A stretch of DNA of 64,000 bases. Source: JANQGH01 sp039030175. Lineage in GTDB: Bacteria; Pseudomonadota; Alphaproteobacteria; DSM-16000; Inquilinaceae. Location of the stretch: NCBI GenBank assembly GCA_039030175.1, contig JBCCER010000003.1, forward strand, positions 1 through 64,000, in the 5' to 3' direction. Of the stretch, positions 24,918 to 34,663 are shown piece by piece (within the stretch, counting starts at the first letter, position 1; every line of letters starts with the position of its first letter). Position numbers and translations under genes: made by a program. The notes beneath the pieces were generated by a model that ran no database searches, was not told the origin of the DNA, and saw nothing but the letters and a program-made list of their open reading frames with translations.

Positions 24918-25861
24918 TGGCCCGGCAATCTCATATTCCAGTGCTGCTGACCGAAACGGTCGCAGCCGTGGCGCTGCGCGATGGCGATGTGCTGATGGAC
25001 GGCACGTTCGGCCGCGGCGGCTACGCCGAAGCATTCCTTCACGCTGCTAAGTGCCGGGTGATCGGCATCGATCGCGACCCAGATGCTATCGCCCATGGGC
25101 ACGAAATGGCGAAGCGCTATGACGGCAGACTTACCCTGGTCGAGGGACGGTTCAGCGAGATGGACCATCTGGTTGACCGGCTGGTCGATGCCGTGGCGCT
25201 CGACCTTGGCGTTTCGTCGCCGCAGTTGGACGAGGCCGAACGCGGGTTCTCATTTCGCGCCGACGGCCCTCTGGATATGCGGATGAGCCGGCAGGGCACA
25301 ACTGCTGCCGAAATCGTCAACGGCGCAAGCGAGACGGAGCTGGCCCGCATTCTGCGCGACTATGGTGAGGAGCGTTTTGCAAAGCGGGTTGCGCGAACGA
25401 TTGTCAGCGCCCGGCAGAAAGACCCCATTGCCACGACAGGCCAACTCGCGACCATCGTACGCGGCGCGGTCCCTGCATCTAAAGACGGCATCGACCCGGC
25501 GACGCGCAGTTTTCAGGGCCTTCGCATCGCCGTGAATGACGAGCTAGGCGAGCTGAAGCGCGGCCTGGCGGCGGCCGAGCGTGTTTTGGCCCCCGGCGGC
25601 AGGCTGGCCATCGTCTCGTTCCACAGTCTGGAAGATCGCCAGGTCAAACAGTTCCTGGCGATGCGCAGTGGACGGGGGCCGTCTCCATCGCGACACATGC
25701 CAGCGCCGGCAAACGACCGGGCGCCCACCTTTCGCCTGATCAACCGTAAGCCCATCGAACCCGGTACCGACGAACTAACGGCAAACCCCCGCGCTCGGTC
25801 CGCTCGCTTGCGCGCTGCGATCCGCACAGACGCCCCGACTTGGGCTGGCGAGGCGGCATGA
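24917..25861 (+). CDS. rsmH: 16S rRNA (cytosine-1402-N4)-methyltransferase
   Basis: RsmH (formerly MraW) methylates C1402 of 16S rRNA in the decoding centre using S-adenosylmethionine. The 314-residue protein has the entry motif HIPVLLTETV, the SAM loop DGTFGRGGYAEAFL, VALDLGVSSPQLDEAERGFSF and the C-terminal SFHSLEDRQVKQF. Second gene of the dcw operon; its stop overlaps the ftsL start by four bases. Confidence 0.97.
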   Translation: MARQSHIPVLLTETVAAVALRDGDVLMDGTFGRGGYAEAFLHAAKCRVIGIDRDPDAIAHGHEMAKRYDGRLTLVEGRFSEMDHLVDRLVDAVALDLGVSSPQLDEAERGFSFRADGPLDMRMSRQGTTAAEIVNGASETELARILRDYGEERFAKRVARTIVSARQKDPIATTGQLATIVRGAVPASKDGIDPATRSFQGLRIAVNDELGELKRGLAAAERVLAPGGRLAIVSFHSLEDRQVKQFLAMRSGRGPSPSRHMPAPANDRAPTFRLINRKPIEPGTDELTANPRARSARLRAAIRTDAPTWAGEAA

Positions 25862-26325
25862 TCAGGTTGCACACCATCATCTGGCTGTCTTTGATCGCCG
25901 TCGCCAGCGCGATCGTCTTTCACGTCAGCTATCAGGTGCAGTCGCTCGAGGACGAGTTGGCCGAAATCAACCGGTCGATCCTGTTCGAACGGGAGTCGAT
26001 CCAGGTTCTGAACGCGGAATGGGCGTACCTTACCCGGCCCGACCGATTGCGGGCATTGATCGACGCGCACACCGACTTGGTCGCGCTCGGGCCAGAGCAG
26101 ATCATCGAGAGCGTTTGGGACATTCCCGAGCCGCTGCCAAACAGCGAGTACCGGGTCGCCGCGCCAAGCGAGTTGGTTGCTCGAAACATGCCCGTCATCC
26201 CCATCCCACGGCATCGTCCCGGCGACACGACCGGGCGACCCCAGTCGGTTGGCCTGATACCCGCCGCCGCTAGTATCGACGAGACTGGCACGCCGCTGCA
26301 GCTCGAACAGGGCAGCGCCGAATGA
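25858..26325 (+). CDS. ftsL: Cell division protein FtsL
   Basis: FtsL is a bitopic divisome protein that, with FtsB and FtsQ, activates septal wall synthesis. The 155-residue protein has a short N-terminus, one membrane helix (IIWLSLIAVASAIVFHVSY), a periplasmic coiled coil (QVQSLEDELAEINRSIL) and the conserved LNAEWAYLTRPDRLRAL segment. The tail is proline-rich. I chose the ATG at 25858, which overlaps the rsmH stop as ATGA, over an upstream ATG at 25840. Position between rsmH and ftsI supports the call. Confidence 0.9.
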   Translation: MIRLHTIIWLSLIAVASAIVFHVSYQVQSLEDELAEINRSILFERESIQVLNAEWAYLTRPDRLRALIDAHTDLVALGPEQIIESVWDIPEPLPNSEYRVAAPSELVARNMPVIPIPRHRPGDTTGRPQSVGLIPAAASIDETGTPLQLEQGSAE

Positions 26326-28088
26326 GCCTCGATCAAACACTCGGCCTCACCGACGATGCGCTGTGGGATGACCCCGTTGATCAACGATCTCAGCAGTCCG
26401 ACAAGGCCGCAAAGCGGGCCGCAAAATGCGCTAACGCGCTCGCGATCGGCCAGTCGCGCCTGCTCGTCACCGCAGCGGTGTTCGGCCTCGCCTTTCTGGC
26501 CGTTGCCGCGAGGCTCGTCGATGTTTCCGTACTAGACGGGGCGACCGAAATTCGTTTGGCGTCGGCACGGGCATCTGGACTGCCGGCCGTTTCAGGGCGG
26601 GCCGATATTCTCGACCGCAACGGGACCCTTTTGGCGACGACATTGCCGTCAGCCTCCCTGTTTGCCGACGCGACGCTTGTGCCCGATGCCAACGAAGCCA
26701 TCGAGTCACTGTCGCGCGTGTTGCCCGATTTGGATATCGAGCAGGCCCAGCGAGTGTTGGCGACCGACCGGCGCTTTGTATGGCTATACCGCGATCTGAC
26801 GCCCTCCCAGCAGCACGAGGTCAATCGGCTGGGCATACCGGGGTTGGGCTTTGAGGAGGAGGATCAGCGCTATTACCCCGCCGGTCCGCTAGCGGCACAC
26901 ATTGTCGGCTTCACCGATGTCGATGGCATCGGCTTGGCAGGCATCGAGCGAACCTACGACGCGATGCTTGGGGACGAGCGCGGTTCTGTCGGCCTCTCGA
27001 TCGACCTCCGCCTCCAAGATTTGGTGCGCGACGAGCTTTCCGCCGCGATCGAGCAATTCTCGGCCATCGGCGGCGTAGGCCTGATCATGAACGCCAACAC
27101 GTCCGAACTTTTGGCGATGGTGTCGATGCCCGATTTCGACCCTTACGCGCCGGGCGGACCGGACGACGAGTCCATGTTCAACCGGGCCACGCTCGGAGCC
27201 TACGAGATGGGCTCCACCTTCAAGATCTTTAACACGGCCATTGCATTGGACACCGGCACCGTCTCGCTGCGTGACGGGTTCAACGCCAGCCAGCCGATCC
27301 GAATCGGACGCTTCACAATCAACGATTTCCACGGCGAGAACCGTTGGCTGTCGGTGCCGGAGATCTTCCAGCATTCATCGAACATTGGCTCGGCCCGCAT
27401 GGCCATGGCCATGGGCACAGACATGCAGCAGGAATATATGGGTCGCTTGGGCATGCTAACGACACCGCCGATCGAGATCGGTGAGGTGACCGCGCCGTTG
27501 GTGCCCTCGCGCTGGAACGATGTCGAAACAATGACGATTTCGTTCGGCCACGGTCTGGCTGTCAGCCCGATTCAGCTCGCAGCCGGGGTTGCCGCAGTCG
27601 TCAATGGCGGGATCTATCGTCCACCCAGTTTTGCGCCGGGCGGCAACGGCGAAGAAACGAGGATCTTTGCCGAAGAGACATCCGATAGTATGCGCCGGCT
27701 GCTGAATTTGGTCGTCGAGCAAGGTACAGGCCGCAACGCCGCGGCGGAGGGCTACCTAGTTGGCGGCAAGACCGGGACTGCTGAAAAACCGGCCGGACGA
27801 CGCTATTCGGAAGACGCGCTGATTTCGTCCTTCATCGCAGCTTTTCCCATTCATAGCCCCGAATATGTCGTTTTCATCATGCTCGATGAGCCGCATGGAA
27901 CCGCCGAGACGTATGGCTATGCCACCGGCGGTTGGGTCGCAGCACCAACGGTGAGACGCGTAATCGAACGCATGGCCCCAATGGTCGGCATGGCGCCGAT
28001 CGACGAAAACGATCCGGCAATCATCGAAGCCCTGGCGCTGAGCGATGAGGTGTTGGATCGGCGGGCAGCCCCAGCAAATTCGCAATGA
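26322..28088 (+). CDS. ftsI: Septal peptidoglycan transpeptidase (PBP3)
   Basis: FtsI cross-links peptidoglycan at the division site together with FtsW. The 588-residue protein has a cytoplasmic tail, one membrane helix near 46-62, a pedestal domain, and the penicillin-binding domain with the serine motif S298-TFK301, S352-SN354 and K483-TG. It overlaps ftsL and murE by four bases each. Length is normal for the family, and there are no PASTA domains. Confidence 0.96.
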   Translation: MSLDQTLGLTDDALWDDPVDQRSQQSDKAAKRAAKCANALAIGQSRLLVTAAVFGLAFLAVAARLVDVSVLDGATEIRLASARASGLPAVSGRADILDRNGTLLATTLPSASLFADATLVPDANEAIESLSRVLPDLDIEQAQRVLATDRRFVWLYRDLTPSQQHEVNRLGIPGLGFEEEDQRYYPAGPLAAHIVGFTDVDGIGLAGIERTYDAMLGDERGSVGLSIDLRLQDLVRDELSAAIEQFSAIGGVGLIMNANTSELLAMVSMPDFDPYAPGGPDDESMFNRATLGAYEMGSTFKIFNTAIALDTGTVSLRDGFNASQPIRIGRFTINDFHGENRWLSVPEIFQHSSNIGSARMAMAMGTDMQQEYMGRLGMLTTPPIEIGEVTAPLVPSRWNDVETMTISFGHGLAVSPIQLAAGVAAVVNGGIYRPPSFAPGGNGEETRIFAEETSDSMRRLLNLVVEQGTGRNAAAEGYLVGGKTGTAEKPAGRRYSEDALISSFIAAFPIHSPEYVVFIMLDEPHGTAETYGYATGGWVAAPTVRRVIERMAPMVGMAPIDENDPAIIEALALSDEVLDRRAAPANSQ

Positions 28089-29545
28089 CCAAGATGCTGA
28101 CGACGACGCCCTCTCCTGCGCCCATACCCGGTTCATTGCGCGGGCTGACGGCCGACAGCCGCCGTGTCGAACCTGGCTTTCTGTTCGCTGCCCTGCCCGG
28201 CAGCCAGGCAGACGGCCGCGACTTCATCAATGACGCCATTGCGAAGGGTGCGGTGGCTGTTCTAGCGCCAACCGGCACGCGACTGGCCGAACAACACGCC
28301 AATATCTCGCTGATTGAAGACGACAATCCAAGGCGCCGTTTCGCATTGATGGCCGCTGCGTATTATCGGAAGCAGCCCGAGTATATCGCCGCTGTCACCG
28401 GAACGAACGGCAAGACGTCGACCGCGGATTTCGCTCGCCAACTCTGTCAATCGCAAGGAATGGCCGCTGCCAGTGTCGGGACGTTGGGGATTGCAGCACC
28501 GGGAATGGATCGGTATGGCGCGTTGACGACCCCCGATCCGGTGACGCTTCACGAAATTCTGGCCGAACTGGCCGAGAAGGGCATCAGCCATTTGGCGATG
28601 GAGGCGTCGAGCCACGGTTTGGACCAATACCGTCTCGACGGCGTACGGGTGGGGGCGGCTGGATTCACCAATCTCAGCCGCGATCATCTCGATTATCACG
28701 CGACCGTCGCCGATTACCTGGCCGCCAAGACCCGTCTGTTCACTGAAGTGCTGGCGCCCGAAGGTATTGCCGTCATCAACGTCGATACCGATGCCGGGCG
28801 GGCCGTCTCACAGTCGGCTTCTGAAGCGAACAGAATTGTCTTTTCCTACGGCCGCAACGCCAGCGATATCAGGCTGGTCGATCGTACTGCCCTGCCCCAC
28901 GGGCAAACGCTTAAGCTCTCGCTCGCCGGGCAAAGCGCGACGTGCACCTTGCCTCTTATTGGCGGGTTCCAGGCGATGAACGCGCTCTGCGCCGCTGGCC
29001 TTGTCCTTGCCCTGGGCGGCGATCGCGATGCGACGCTTGCAGGCCTTGAAGTTCTGCGCGGCGTTCGCGGCCGATTGGAATTGGCGGCGACCCTGCCGAA
29101 CGGCGCCGCGATCTATGTCGACTACGCGCATACGCCCGATGCGCTCGAAACCGTGCTGACGGCGGTGCGCCCGCATGTTGAGGGGCGACTGTTCACCGTG
29201 TTCGGCTGCGGCGGCGATCGCGACCCGGGTAAGCGTCCTCAAATGGGTGCTGTCGTGCAGCGCCTGGCCGACCGCCCGATCGTGACGGACGACAATCCAC
29301 GGACCGAGGACCCTGCAGCAATCCGCGCGGCCGTCATGGCCGCCTGCCCCGACGGCTTGGAGATCGGCGATAGGGCAGAAGCCATCCGCGCCGGCGTCAA
29401 CGCGCTCGATCAAGGCGATGTGCTGGTTATCGCCGGCAAAGGCCATGAGCCGGGACAGATCGTCGGCGACGAAGTACGGCCCTTCGACGATGTCGAGCAG
29501 GCCAGGAAGGCCGCCAACGCCCTTGTTTCGAGGGCCGGATCATGA
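28085..29545 (+). CDS. murE: UDP-MurNAc-tripeptide synthetase (meso-DAP adding)
   Basis: MurE adds the third residue of the peptidoglycan stem. The 486-residue Mur ligase has the substrate domain (LTADSRRVEPG), the ATP loop VTGTNGKTSTADF, the YAHTPDALE motif, and D403-N-P-R406, the signature of enzymes that add meso-diaminopimelate rather than lysine. Fourth catalytic step gene in the dcw order; overlaps ftsI and murF by four bases each. Confidence 0.96.
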   Translation: MTKMLTTTPSPAPIPGSLRGLTADSRRVEPGFLFAALPGSQADGRDFINDAIAKGAVAVLAPTGTRLAEQHANISLIEDDNPRRRFALMAAAYYRKQPEYIAAVTGTNGKTSTADFARQLCQSQGMAAASVGTLGIAAPGMDRYGALTTPDPVTLHEILAELAEKGISHLAMEASSHGLDQYRLDGVRVGAAGFTNLSRDHLDYHATVADYLAAKTRLFTEVLAPEGIAVINVDTDAGRAVSQSASEANRIVFSYGRNASDIRLVDRTALPHGQTLKLSLAGQSATCTLPLIGGFQAMNALCAAGLVLALGGDRDATLAGLEVLRGVRGRLELAATLPNGAAIYVDYAHTPDALETVLTAVRPHVEGRLFTVFGCGGDRDPGKRPQMGAVVQRLADRPIVTDDNPRTEDPAAIRAAVMAACPDGLEIGDRAEAIRAGVNALDQGDVLVIAGKGHEPGQIVGDEVRPFDDVEQARKAANALVSRAGS

Positions 29546-31029
29546 ATGCGACAGCCCCCAAGAAGACCGTCCTGTGGACCGCAGACGAGGCCGCGCGTGC
29601 GTCCGATGGCATGGCGGCCGGGGAGTGGAGCGTCACCGGTGTTTCGATCGACAGCCGAACGGTCGAACCGAGCGACCTTTTCGTCGCTCTACAGGGTCCT
29701 AGCTTCGACGGGCACGACTTCGTAGCCGCGGCTTTGGCACGCGGCGCGGCCGCCGCTATGGTGCATCGAGTGCCCGATGGCGTCGCCGCCGACGCACCGC
29801 TTCTGATCGTCGACGATACGATGGTCGGCCTTGAAACGCTTGGCAGTTTCGCCCGACTGCGCAGCAAGGCGGTGGTCCTCGCGGTCACAGGCTCGGTCGG
29901 AAAGACCGGGACCAAAGAAGCGCTGGCGGCCTGTCTGGGCGCGCAGGCCAAGGTCTATGCCACCAAGGGCAATCTGAACAATCACTGGGGCGTGCCGCTG
30001 AGTTTGGCGCGGCTGCCGCTCGACGCCGAGTATGGCGTCTTCGAGCTAGGTATGAATCATGCTGGCGAAATCTCCCCACTGTCCCATCAGGTCAAGCCGG
30101 CCGTGTCGATCATCACGACGGTGGCGGCAGCCCATTTGGCGGCATTCAGTTCGGTTGAGGAAATCGCCGATGCCAAGGCCGAGATCTTCGACGGAATGGA
30201 CTCGCGTGGAGTCGCGATCCTAAATGGCGACAACCCCCAGCTTGCGCGCCTGGTCGCTCACGCCCGCACGCAAGGCATCGGCCGCATCTGGACATTCGGC
30301 AGCGACGAGCAGGCCGACGCACGATTGGTCGATTGCTCGCTGCACCCAACGGCTAGCGCCGTGAATGCCGTGATCCGGGGAGAACCCATTCAGTATTCAC
30401 TGTCCTCGCCCGGCGGCCATTGGGTGATGAACAGCCTGGCAGTTTTGCTGGCCGTCAAGGCGGCGGGGGCCGACGTGGTCACAGCGGCGCGTAGCCTGTC
30501 GAAGATCACACCGGGTGCTGGGCGCGGTGCTCGACAGAAGCTGGCGATTTCGACCGAGAGCGGCCCGGCGACGATCCTGCTGATCGATGAAAGTTACAAC
30601 GCGAGCCCCGCCGCAGTCGTCGCTGCCCTCGATGTCCTCGGCCGATCTGAAATTAGTAGTGGTTCGACTTTGTCCAATCGGCGAATCGCGGTACTTGGGG
30701 ACATGTTGGAATTGGGACCGGACGCCGACCGTTTGCACCGTGACTTAATCGGCCCAATCGAGCAGGCTGACATCGATCTGGTCTTCGCCTGCGGGCCCCA
30801 TATGAAGGGCCTCTACGAGGCTCTCCCGTCCGCAAGACGCGGCGCGCACGCGCCGGATTCACAAGCTCTTGCGCCCCTCGTCACAGAAGCCCTTCAGCCC
30901 GGCGATATCCTCATGGTGAAAGGGTCTCTCGGCAGCCGTATGGCCAAAGTGGTCGATGCCATTCGGTCGCTCGGCGCGGATGATCATGCAGAGAAATTCG
31001 CGCCCCACAAAGCAGCGAACGGGGGCTAG
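29542..31029 (+). CDS. murF: UDP-MurNAc-pentapeptide synthetase
   Basis: MurF joins D-Ala-D-Ala to the UDP-MurNAc-tripeptide, completing the cytoplasmic precursor. The 495-residue protein has the N-terminal substrate domain (VTGVSIDSRTVEPSDLFVAL), the ATP loop VTGSVGKTGTKEAL, the KGNLNNHWGVPLSL motif and IDESYNASPAAV. It overlaps murE by four bases, and mraY starts three bases after its stop. Confidence 0.96.
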   Translation: MNATAPKKTVLWTADEAARASDGMAAGEWSVTGVSIDSRTVEPSDLFVALQGPSFDGHDFVAAALARGAAAAMVHRVPDGVAADAPLLIVDDTMVGLETLGSFARLRSKAVVLAVTGSVGKTGTKEALAACLGAQAKVYATKGNLNNHWGVPLSLARLPLDAEYGVFELGMNHAGEISPLSHQVKPAVSIITTVAAAHLAAFSSVEEIADAKAEIFDGMDSRGVAILNGDNPQLARLVAHARTQGIGRIWTFGSDEQADARLVDCSLHPTASAVNAVIRGEPIQYSLSSPGGHWVMNSLAVLLAVKAAGADVVTAARSLSKITPGAGRGARQKLAISTESGPATILLIDESYNASPAAVVAALDVLGRSEISSGSTLSNRRIAVLGDMLELGPDADRLHRDLIGPIEQADIDLVFACGPHMKGLYEALPSARRGAHAPDSQALAPLVTEALQPGDILMVKGSLGSRMAKVVDAIRSLGADDHAEKFAPHKAANGG

Positions 31030-31032
31030 GGC

Positions 31033-32118
31033 ATGCTGTACGCCTTGCTGCTGCCGCTGGCTGACGATTTCACACTTTTCAACTTGGTGCGCTATCTGAC
31101 ATTCCGAACCGGTGCGGCGCTGATAACCGCATTGGTCATCGCCTTTGTCATTGGGCCGAGCCTGATCAAATGGCTGAGAAGACGCCAGGGCGCCGGCCAG
31201 CCGATCCGCGATGACGGGCCTGAAACCCATTTCGCCAAGGCGGGCACGCCGACCATGGGCGGGCTGATGATCCTGATCGGGATCACGGTCGCGACATTGC
31301 TCTGGGCGGATCTGTCCAACGGTTATGTCTGGATCGTCATGTTGGTGACGGTCGGCTTCGGTTTGATCGGATTTGCCGATGACTACCTGAAGCTCACCAG
31401 ACGCAACACGAAAGGTCTCTCAGGTCGCAGGAAGCTGCTGGCCCAGTTGATCATCGGGCTGCTGGCAGCCTTTTGGTACATGTGGCTGACGCCCTCGCCG
31501 CTGAACACGGGCGTCGCCGTACCGTTCATCAATGAATATCTAATCCCACTGGGTTTTGCGTTTCCGCTGTTTGCGCTGGTCGTGCTGGTCGGTGCGTCAA
31601 ACGCGGTCAACCTAACGGACGGGCTCGACGGGTTGGCGATCGTGCCGGTGATGATCGCCGCCGGTGTGTTCGGCTTCATCGCCTATGTCGCCGGTAACGC
31701 CATCTTTGCGAATTACCTGCAGATCAACTTGGTGCCGGGTTCAGGCGAACTGGCGATCTATTGCGGCGCCCTCATCGGCGGCGGCCTTGGGTTCTTATGG
31801 TTCAACGCACCGCCCGCCATGGTCTTCATGGGCGACACCGGCAGCCTGTCGATGGGCGGCGCCCTTGGCGCCATCGCACTGATCATCAAGCATGAGATCG
31901 TGCTGGCCATCGTAGGCGGCCTGTTCGTGCTCGAGACGGTTTCGGTGATCGTCCAGGTCGCCTCGTTCAAGCTGACGGGCCGGCGCGTCTTCCGCATGGC
32001 GCCGCTACACCACCACTTCGAAAAGAAAGGCTGGGCCGAACCCACCATCGTGATCCGGTTTTGGATTATCGCCGTGATCCTGGCATTGGTCGGCCTTAGC
32101 ACGCTGAAGCTGAGATAG
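31033..32118 (+). CDS. mraY: Phospho-MurNAc-pentapeptide transferase
   Basis: MraY transfers phospho-MurNAc-pentapeptide to undecaprenyl phosphate, making lipid I at the inner membrane. The 361-residue protein has ten hydrophobic segments, the catalytic FADDYLKL aspartates, NLTDGLDGLAIVP, and the MAPLHHHFEKKGW loop. Length and motifs are complete. The murD start follows five bases after the stop. Confidence 0.97.
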   Translation: MLYALLLPLADDFTLFNLVRYLTFRTGAALITALVIAFVIGPSLIKWLRRRQGAGQPIRDDGPETHFAKAGTPTMGGLMILIGITVATLLWADLSNGYVWIVMLVTVGFGLIGFADDYLKLTRRNTKGLSGRRKLLAQLIIGLLAAFWYMWLTPSPLNTGVAVPFINEYLIPLGFAFPLFALVVLVGASNAVNLTDGLDGLAIVPVMIAAGVFGFIAYVAGNAIFANYLQINLVPGSGELAIYCGALIGGGLGFLWFNAPPAMVFMGDTGSLSMGGALGAIALIIKHEIVLAIVGGLFVLETVSVIVQVASFKLTGRRVFRMAPLHHHFEKKGWAEPTIVIRFWIIAVILALVGLSTLKLR

Positions 32119-32123
32119 ATGCG

Positions 32124-33545
32124 ATGATCGATCTCAGCCAATTTCGCGGTCGTAGTTTCGGGGTCTTGGGTCTTGGCCGCACAGGCATGGCCACCGCCGA
32201 TGCGCTAAAGGCGGCAGACGTCAAAGTGGTGGCCTGGGATGACGGCCTCGTCGGCCGATCCTGGGCTGAACGCGGGGGCATTCCGTTGCGCCGGTTCGCG
32301 ACCGAGGGGCTCGGCGACATTGACACCCTGGTTCTGAGCCCCGGTATCCCACGCGGTTATCCGAGGCCCCACCCTGTCGTCCAATTGGCGCTCGACAATG
32401 ATGTTCGGCTGATCAGCGATATCGACCTGCTGGCCGAAGCAAAGCCTGAGGCCAATTTCATCGGCATTACCGGCACGAACGGCAAGTCAACCACGACATC
32501 TTTGATCGGACACCTGCTGGCCAATGGCGGTTCTCCGGCCGAGGCAGGCGGCAACCTTGGACGGCCGGCCCTGTCATTGGCATCGCTTGGCGCCGACGGC
32601 TGGTATGTGCTGGAGGTTAGCTCCTACCAGTTGGAAACCATCGAGGACGTGCCATGGTCAACCGGCGTGTTCTTGAACATCACGCCCGACCATCTCGACC
32701 GATATCCCGATATGGACGGCTACATCGCCGCCAAACGGCGCCTCTTCGAAGGTAAGGGCAACCAGACCGCTGCGATTGTCGGCGTCGATGACGAGCCATC
32801 CCGAAAGGTAGCTAACGCGCTGGAGGCAGCCGGTCGACGTGTCGTCCCAATCTCGGCCATCGAGCCGGTCGACGGCGGCGTCTCGGCCGTAGACGGGAAG
32901 CTTGTCGATGCGATTGATAGTGCACCAATCGAAGTTTTCGACCTTGTCGGCGCACCAGCGTTGCCTGGTCAGCACAACTGGCAAAACGCCGCAGCCGCCT
33001 ACGCCGCTTGCAGGGTTGCTGGGTTGCCGTCGGAGAAGATCGTGCCGGGCCTGGCGACATTCCCAGGCCTCATGCACCGGCAGCAAACAGTGGCCCATGT
33101 TTCTGGCATCCGGTTCGTCAACGACAGCAAGGCCACCAACCCCGACGCGGCGGCCAAAGCGCTTGGCAGTTACGACACCGTCTATTGGATTGCCGGCGGG
33201 CGGCCCAAGGGAACAGGATTTGAGTCTCTGGCCCCTCACCTAAAACGCATCCGCCACGCCTTTCTGATTGGCGAGGCAGCCTCCGATTTGGCGGCCTTCA
33301 TCGACGGCGCGTCGAAAGGCGGCTGCGTACCTCACAGCCATTGCACCGATCTGGATGCCGCGACGTCAGCGGCCTTTGATGCTGCCTTGGCAGATGGCGC
33401 CGAGAACGCCGTCGTGCTCTTGGCGCCAGCCTGCACGTCATGGGACCAGTTCGTCGACTTCGAGGCTCGTGGCGAGGCCTTCATCGCCTCGGTAACCGCA
33501 ATCGCGCATCGGCACCAGACGCAGACCCTGGGCGGTGCAGCATGA
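32124..33545 (+). CDS. murD: UDP-MurNAc-L-alanine:D-glutamate ligase
   Basis: MurD adds D-glutamate to UDP-MurNAc-L-Ala. The 473-residue protein has the N-terminal Rossmann domain GVLGLGRTGMAT, the ATP loop ITGTNGKSTTTSLIG, the NDSKATNPDAAAKAL motif and the C-terminal LLAPACTSWDQF(V)DFEARG signature of the family. The ftsW start overlaps the stop as ATGA. Confidence 0.96.
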   Translation: MIDLSQFRGRSFGVLGLGRTGMATADALKAADVKVVAWDDGLVGRSWAERGGIPLRRFATEGLGDIDTLVLSPGIPRGYPRPHPVVQLALDNDVRLISDIDLLAEAKPEANFIGITGTNGKSTTTSLIGHLLANGGSPAEAGGNLGRPALSLASLGADGWYVLEVSSYQLETIEDVPWSTGVFLNITPDHLDRYPDMDGYIAAKRRLFEGKGNQTAAIVGVDDEPSRKVANALEAAGRRVVPISAIEPVDGGVSAVDGKLVDAIDSAPIEVFDLVGAPALPGQHNWQNAAAAYAACRVAGLPSEKIVPGLATFPGLMHRQQTVAHVSGIRFVNDSKATNPDAAAKALGSYDTVYWIAGGRPKGTGFESLAPHLKRIRHAFLIGEAASDLAAFIDGASKGGCVPHSHCTDLDAATSAAFDAALADGAENAVVLLAPACTSWDQFVDFEARGEAFIASVTAIAHRHQTQTLGGAA

Positions 33546-34663
33546 CGGTCAGCATCACCCGCACCGATGCCACGGTATTCGGCCGTTGGTGGTGGACGAT
33601 CGACCGTCTGTCGCTGACAGCGCTCGGCATGCTGATCGGCCTGGGCGCCATCATGGTCGCGGCAGCCAGCCCGCCGGTGGCCGAGCGGATCAACCTGCCC
33701 GACTATCACTTCATCCAGCGACATCTGGTGCTGCTGGTGCCGACGATTGGAATTCTGGTCGTTTGCTCCACGCTTTCGGCCAACTGGGTCCGCCGTGTCT
33801 CGCTGCTCGTGCTGCTCGGCGGGCTTGCGGCGACGGCGGCTACCCTCGTCATCGGCGTAGAGATCAAGGGCGCAACACGCTGGCTGCACCTGCCGGGAAT
33901 GACGCTGCAGCCATCCGAATTCCTAAAGCCAGCCTTCGCCGTCACCGCAGCATGGCTGTTTTCGTTGCAAAAGACCGAGCGCTACGTCCCGGGATACCTG
34001 GCCTCGGCCCTGCTCTATGCGCTGGTGATGGGATTGCTGCTGATGCAGCCCGACCTTGGCATGGCTGTCGTGGTGACCGCTGTTTGGGGTGTCCAATTCT
34101 TCGTCGCTGGTCTGCCGATCGCGGCCGTGATCCTGTTGGGGCTGATCGCCATCGGCGGCGGCGTTGCCAGCTATTTCACCTTCCCCCACGTGGCCAGCCG
34201 TATCGACCGGTTCATGGATCCGGAAAGCGGCGACAGCTACCAGATCGACCGGTCTTTAGATGCCTTTGCCAATGGCGGCGTTTGGGGCGTCGGTCCGGGC
34301 GAAGGGGCCGTTAAGCAGTTCCTACCTGACGCCCATTCCGATTTTGTCTTCGCCGTGGCGGGCGAGGAGTTTGGCCTGTTGTGGTGCCTTCTGCTGGTCG
34401 CGCTCTTCGGCTTTGTGGTTATCCGCAGCCTGATCCGCGCCAGCCGCAGCGGTAACCTGTTCGTCGTATTGGCCGTGGGCGGTCTGGCGGCCCAGTTCGG
34501 CTTTCAAGCGCTGATAAATATGGGCTCGACATTGAGCCTCATCCCGACGAAGGGCATGACGCTGCCCTTCATCAGCTATGGCGGCTCCTCAATGCTGGCG
34601 CTGGCGCTCGGCACCGGCCTGTTGCTCGCCCTCACGCGGCGACAGGCGGGGGGGCGAACATGA
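33542..34663 (+). CDS. ftsW: Septal peptidoglycan polymerase FtsW
   Basis: FtsW is the SEDS-family glycosyltransferase that polymerises lipid II at the septum with FtsI. The 373-residue protein has ten membrane segments, the GATRWLHLPGMTLQPSE region, the LPDAHSDFVFAVAGEEFG loop with the catalytic aspartate, and PFISYGGSSM near the end. I start at 33542 because its ATG overlaps the murD stop; the frame is open further up inside murD but that part is not family-like. The murG start overlaps the stop by four bases. Confidence 0.95.
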   Translation: MTVSITRTDATVFGRWWWTIDRLSLTALGMLIGLGAIMVAAASPPVAERINLPDYHFIQRHLVLLVPTIGILVVCSTLSANWVRRVSLLVLLGGLAATAATLVIGVEIKGATRWLHLPGMTLQPSEFLKPAFAVTAAWLFSLQKTERYVPGYLASALLYALVMGLLLMQPDLGMAVVVTAVWGVQFFVAGLPIAAVILLGLIAIGGGVASYFTFPHVASRIDRFMDPESGDSYQIDRSLDAFANGGVWGVGPGEGAVKQFLPDAHSDFVFAVAGEEFGLLWCLLLVALFGFVVIRSLIRASRSGNLFVVLAVGGLAAQFGFQALINMGSTLSLIPTKGMTLPFISYGGSSMLALALGTGLLLALTRRQAGGRT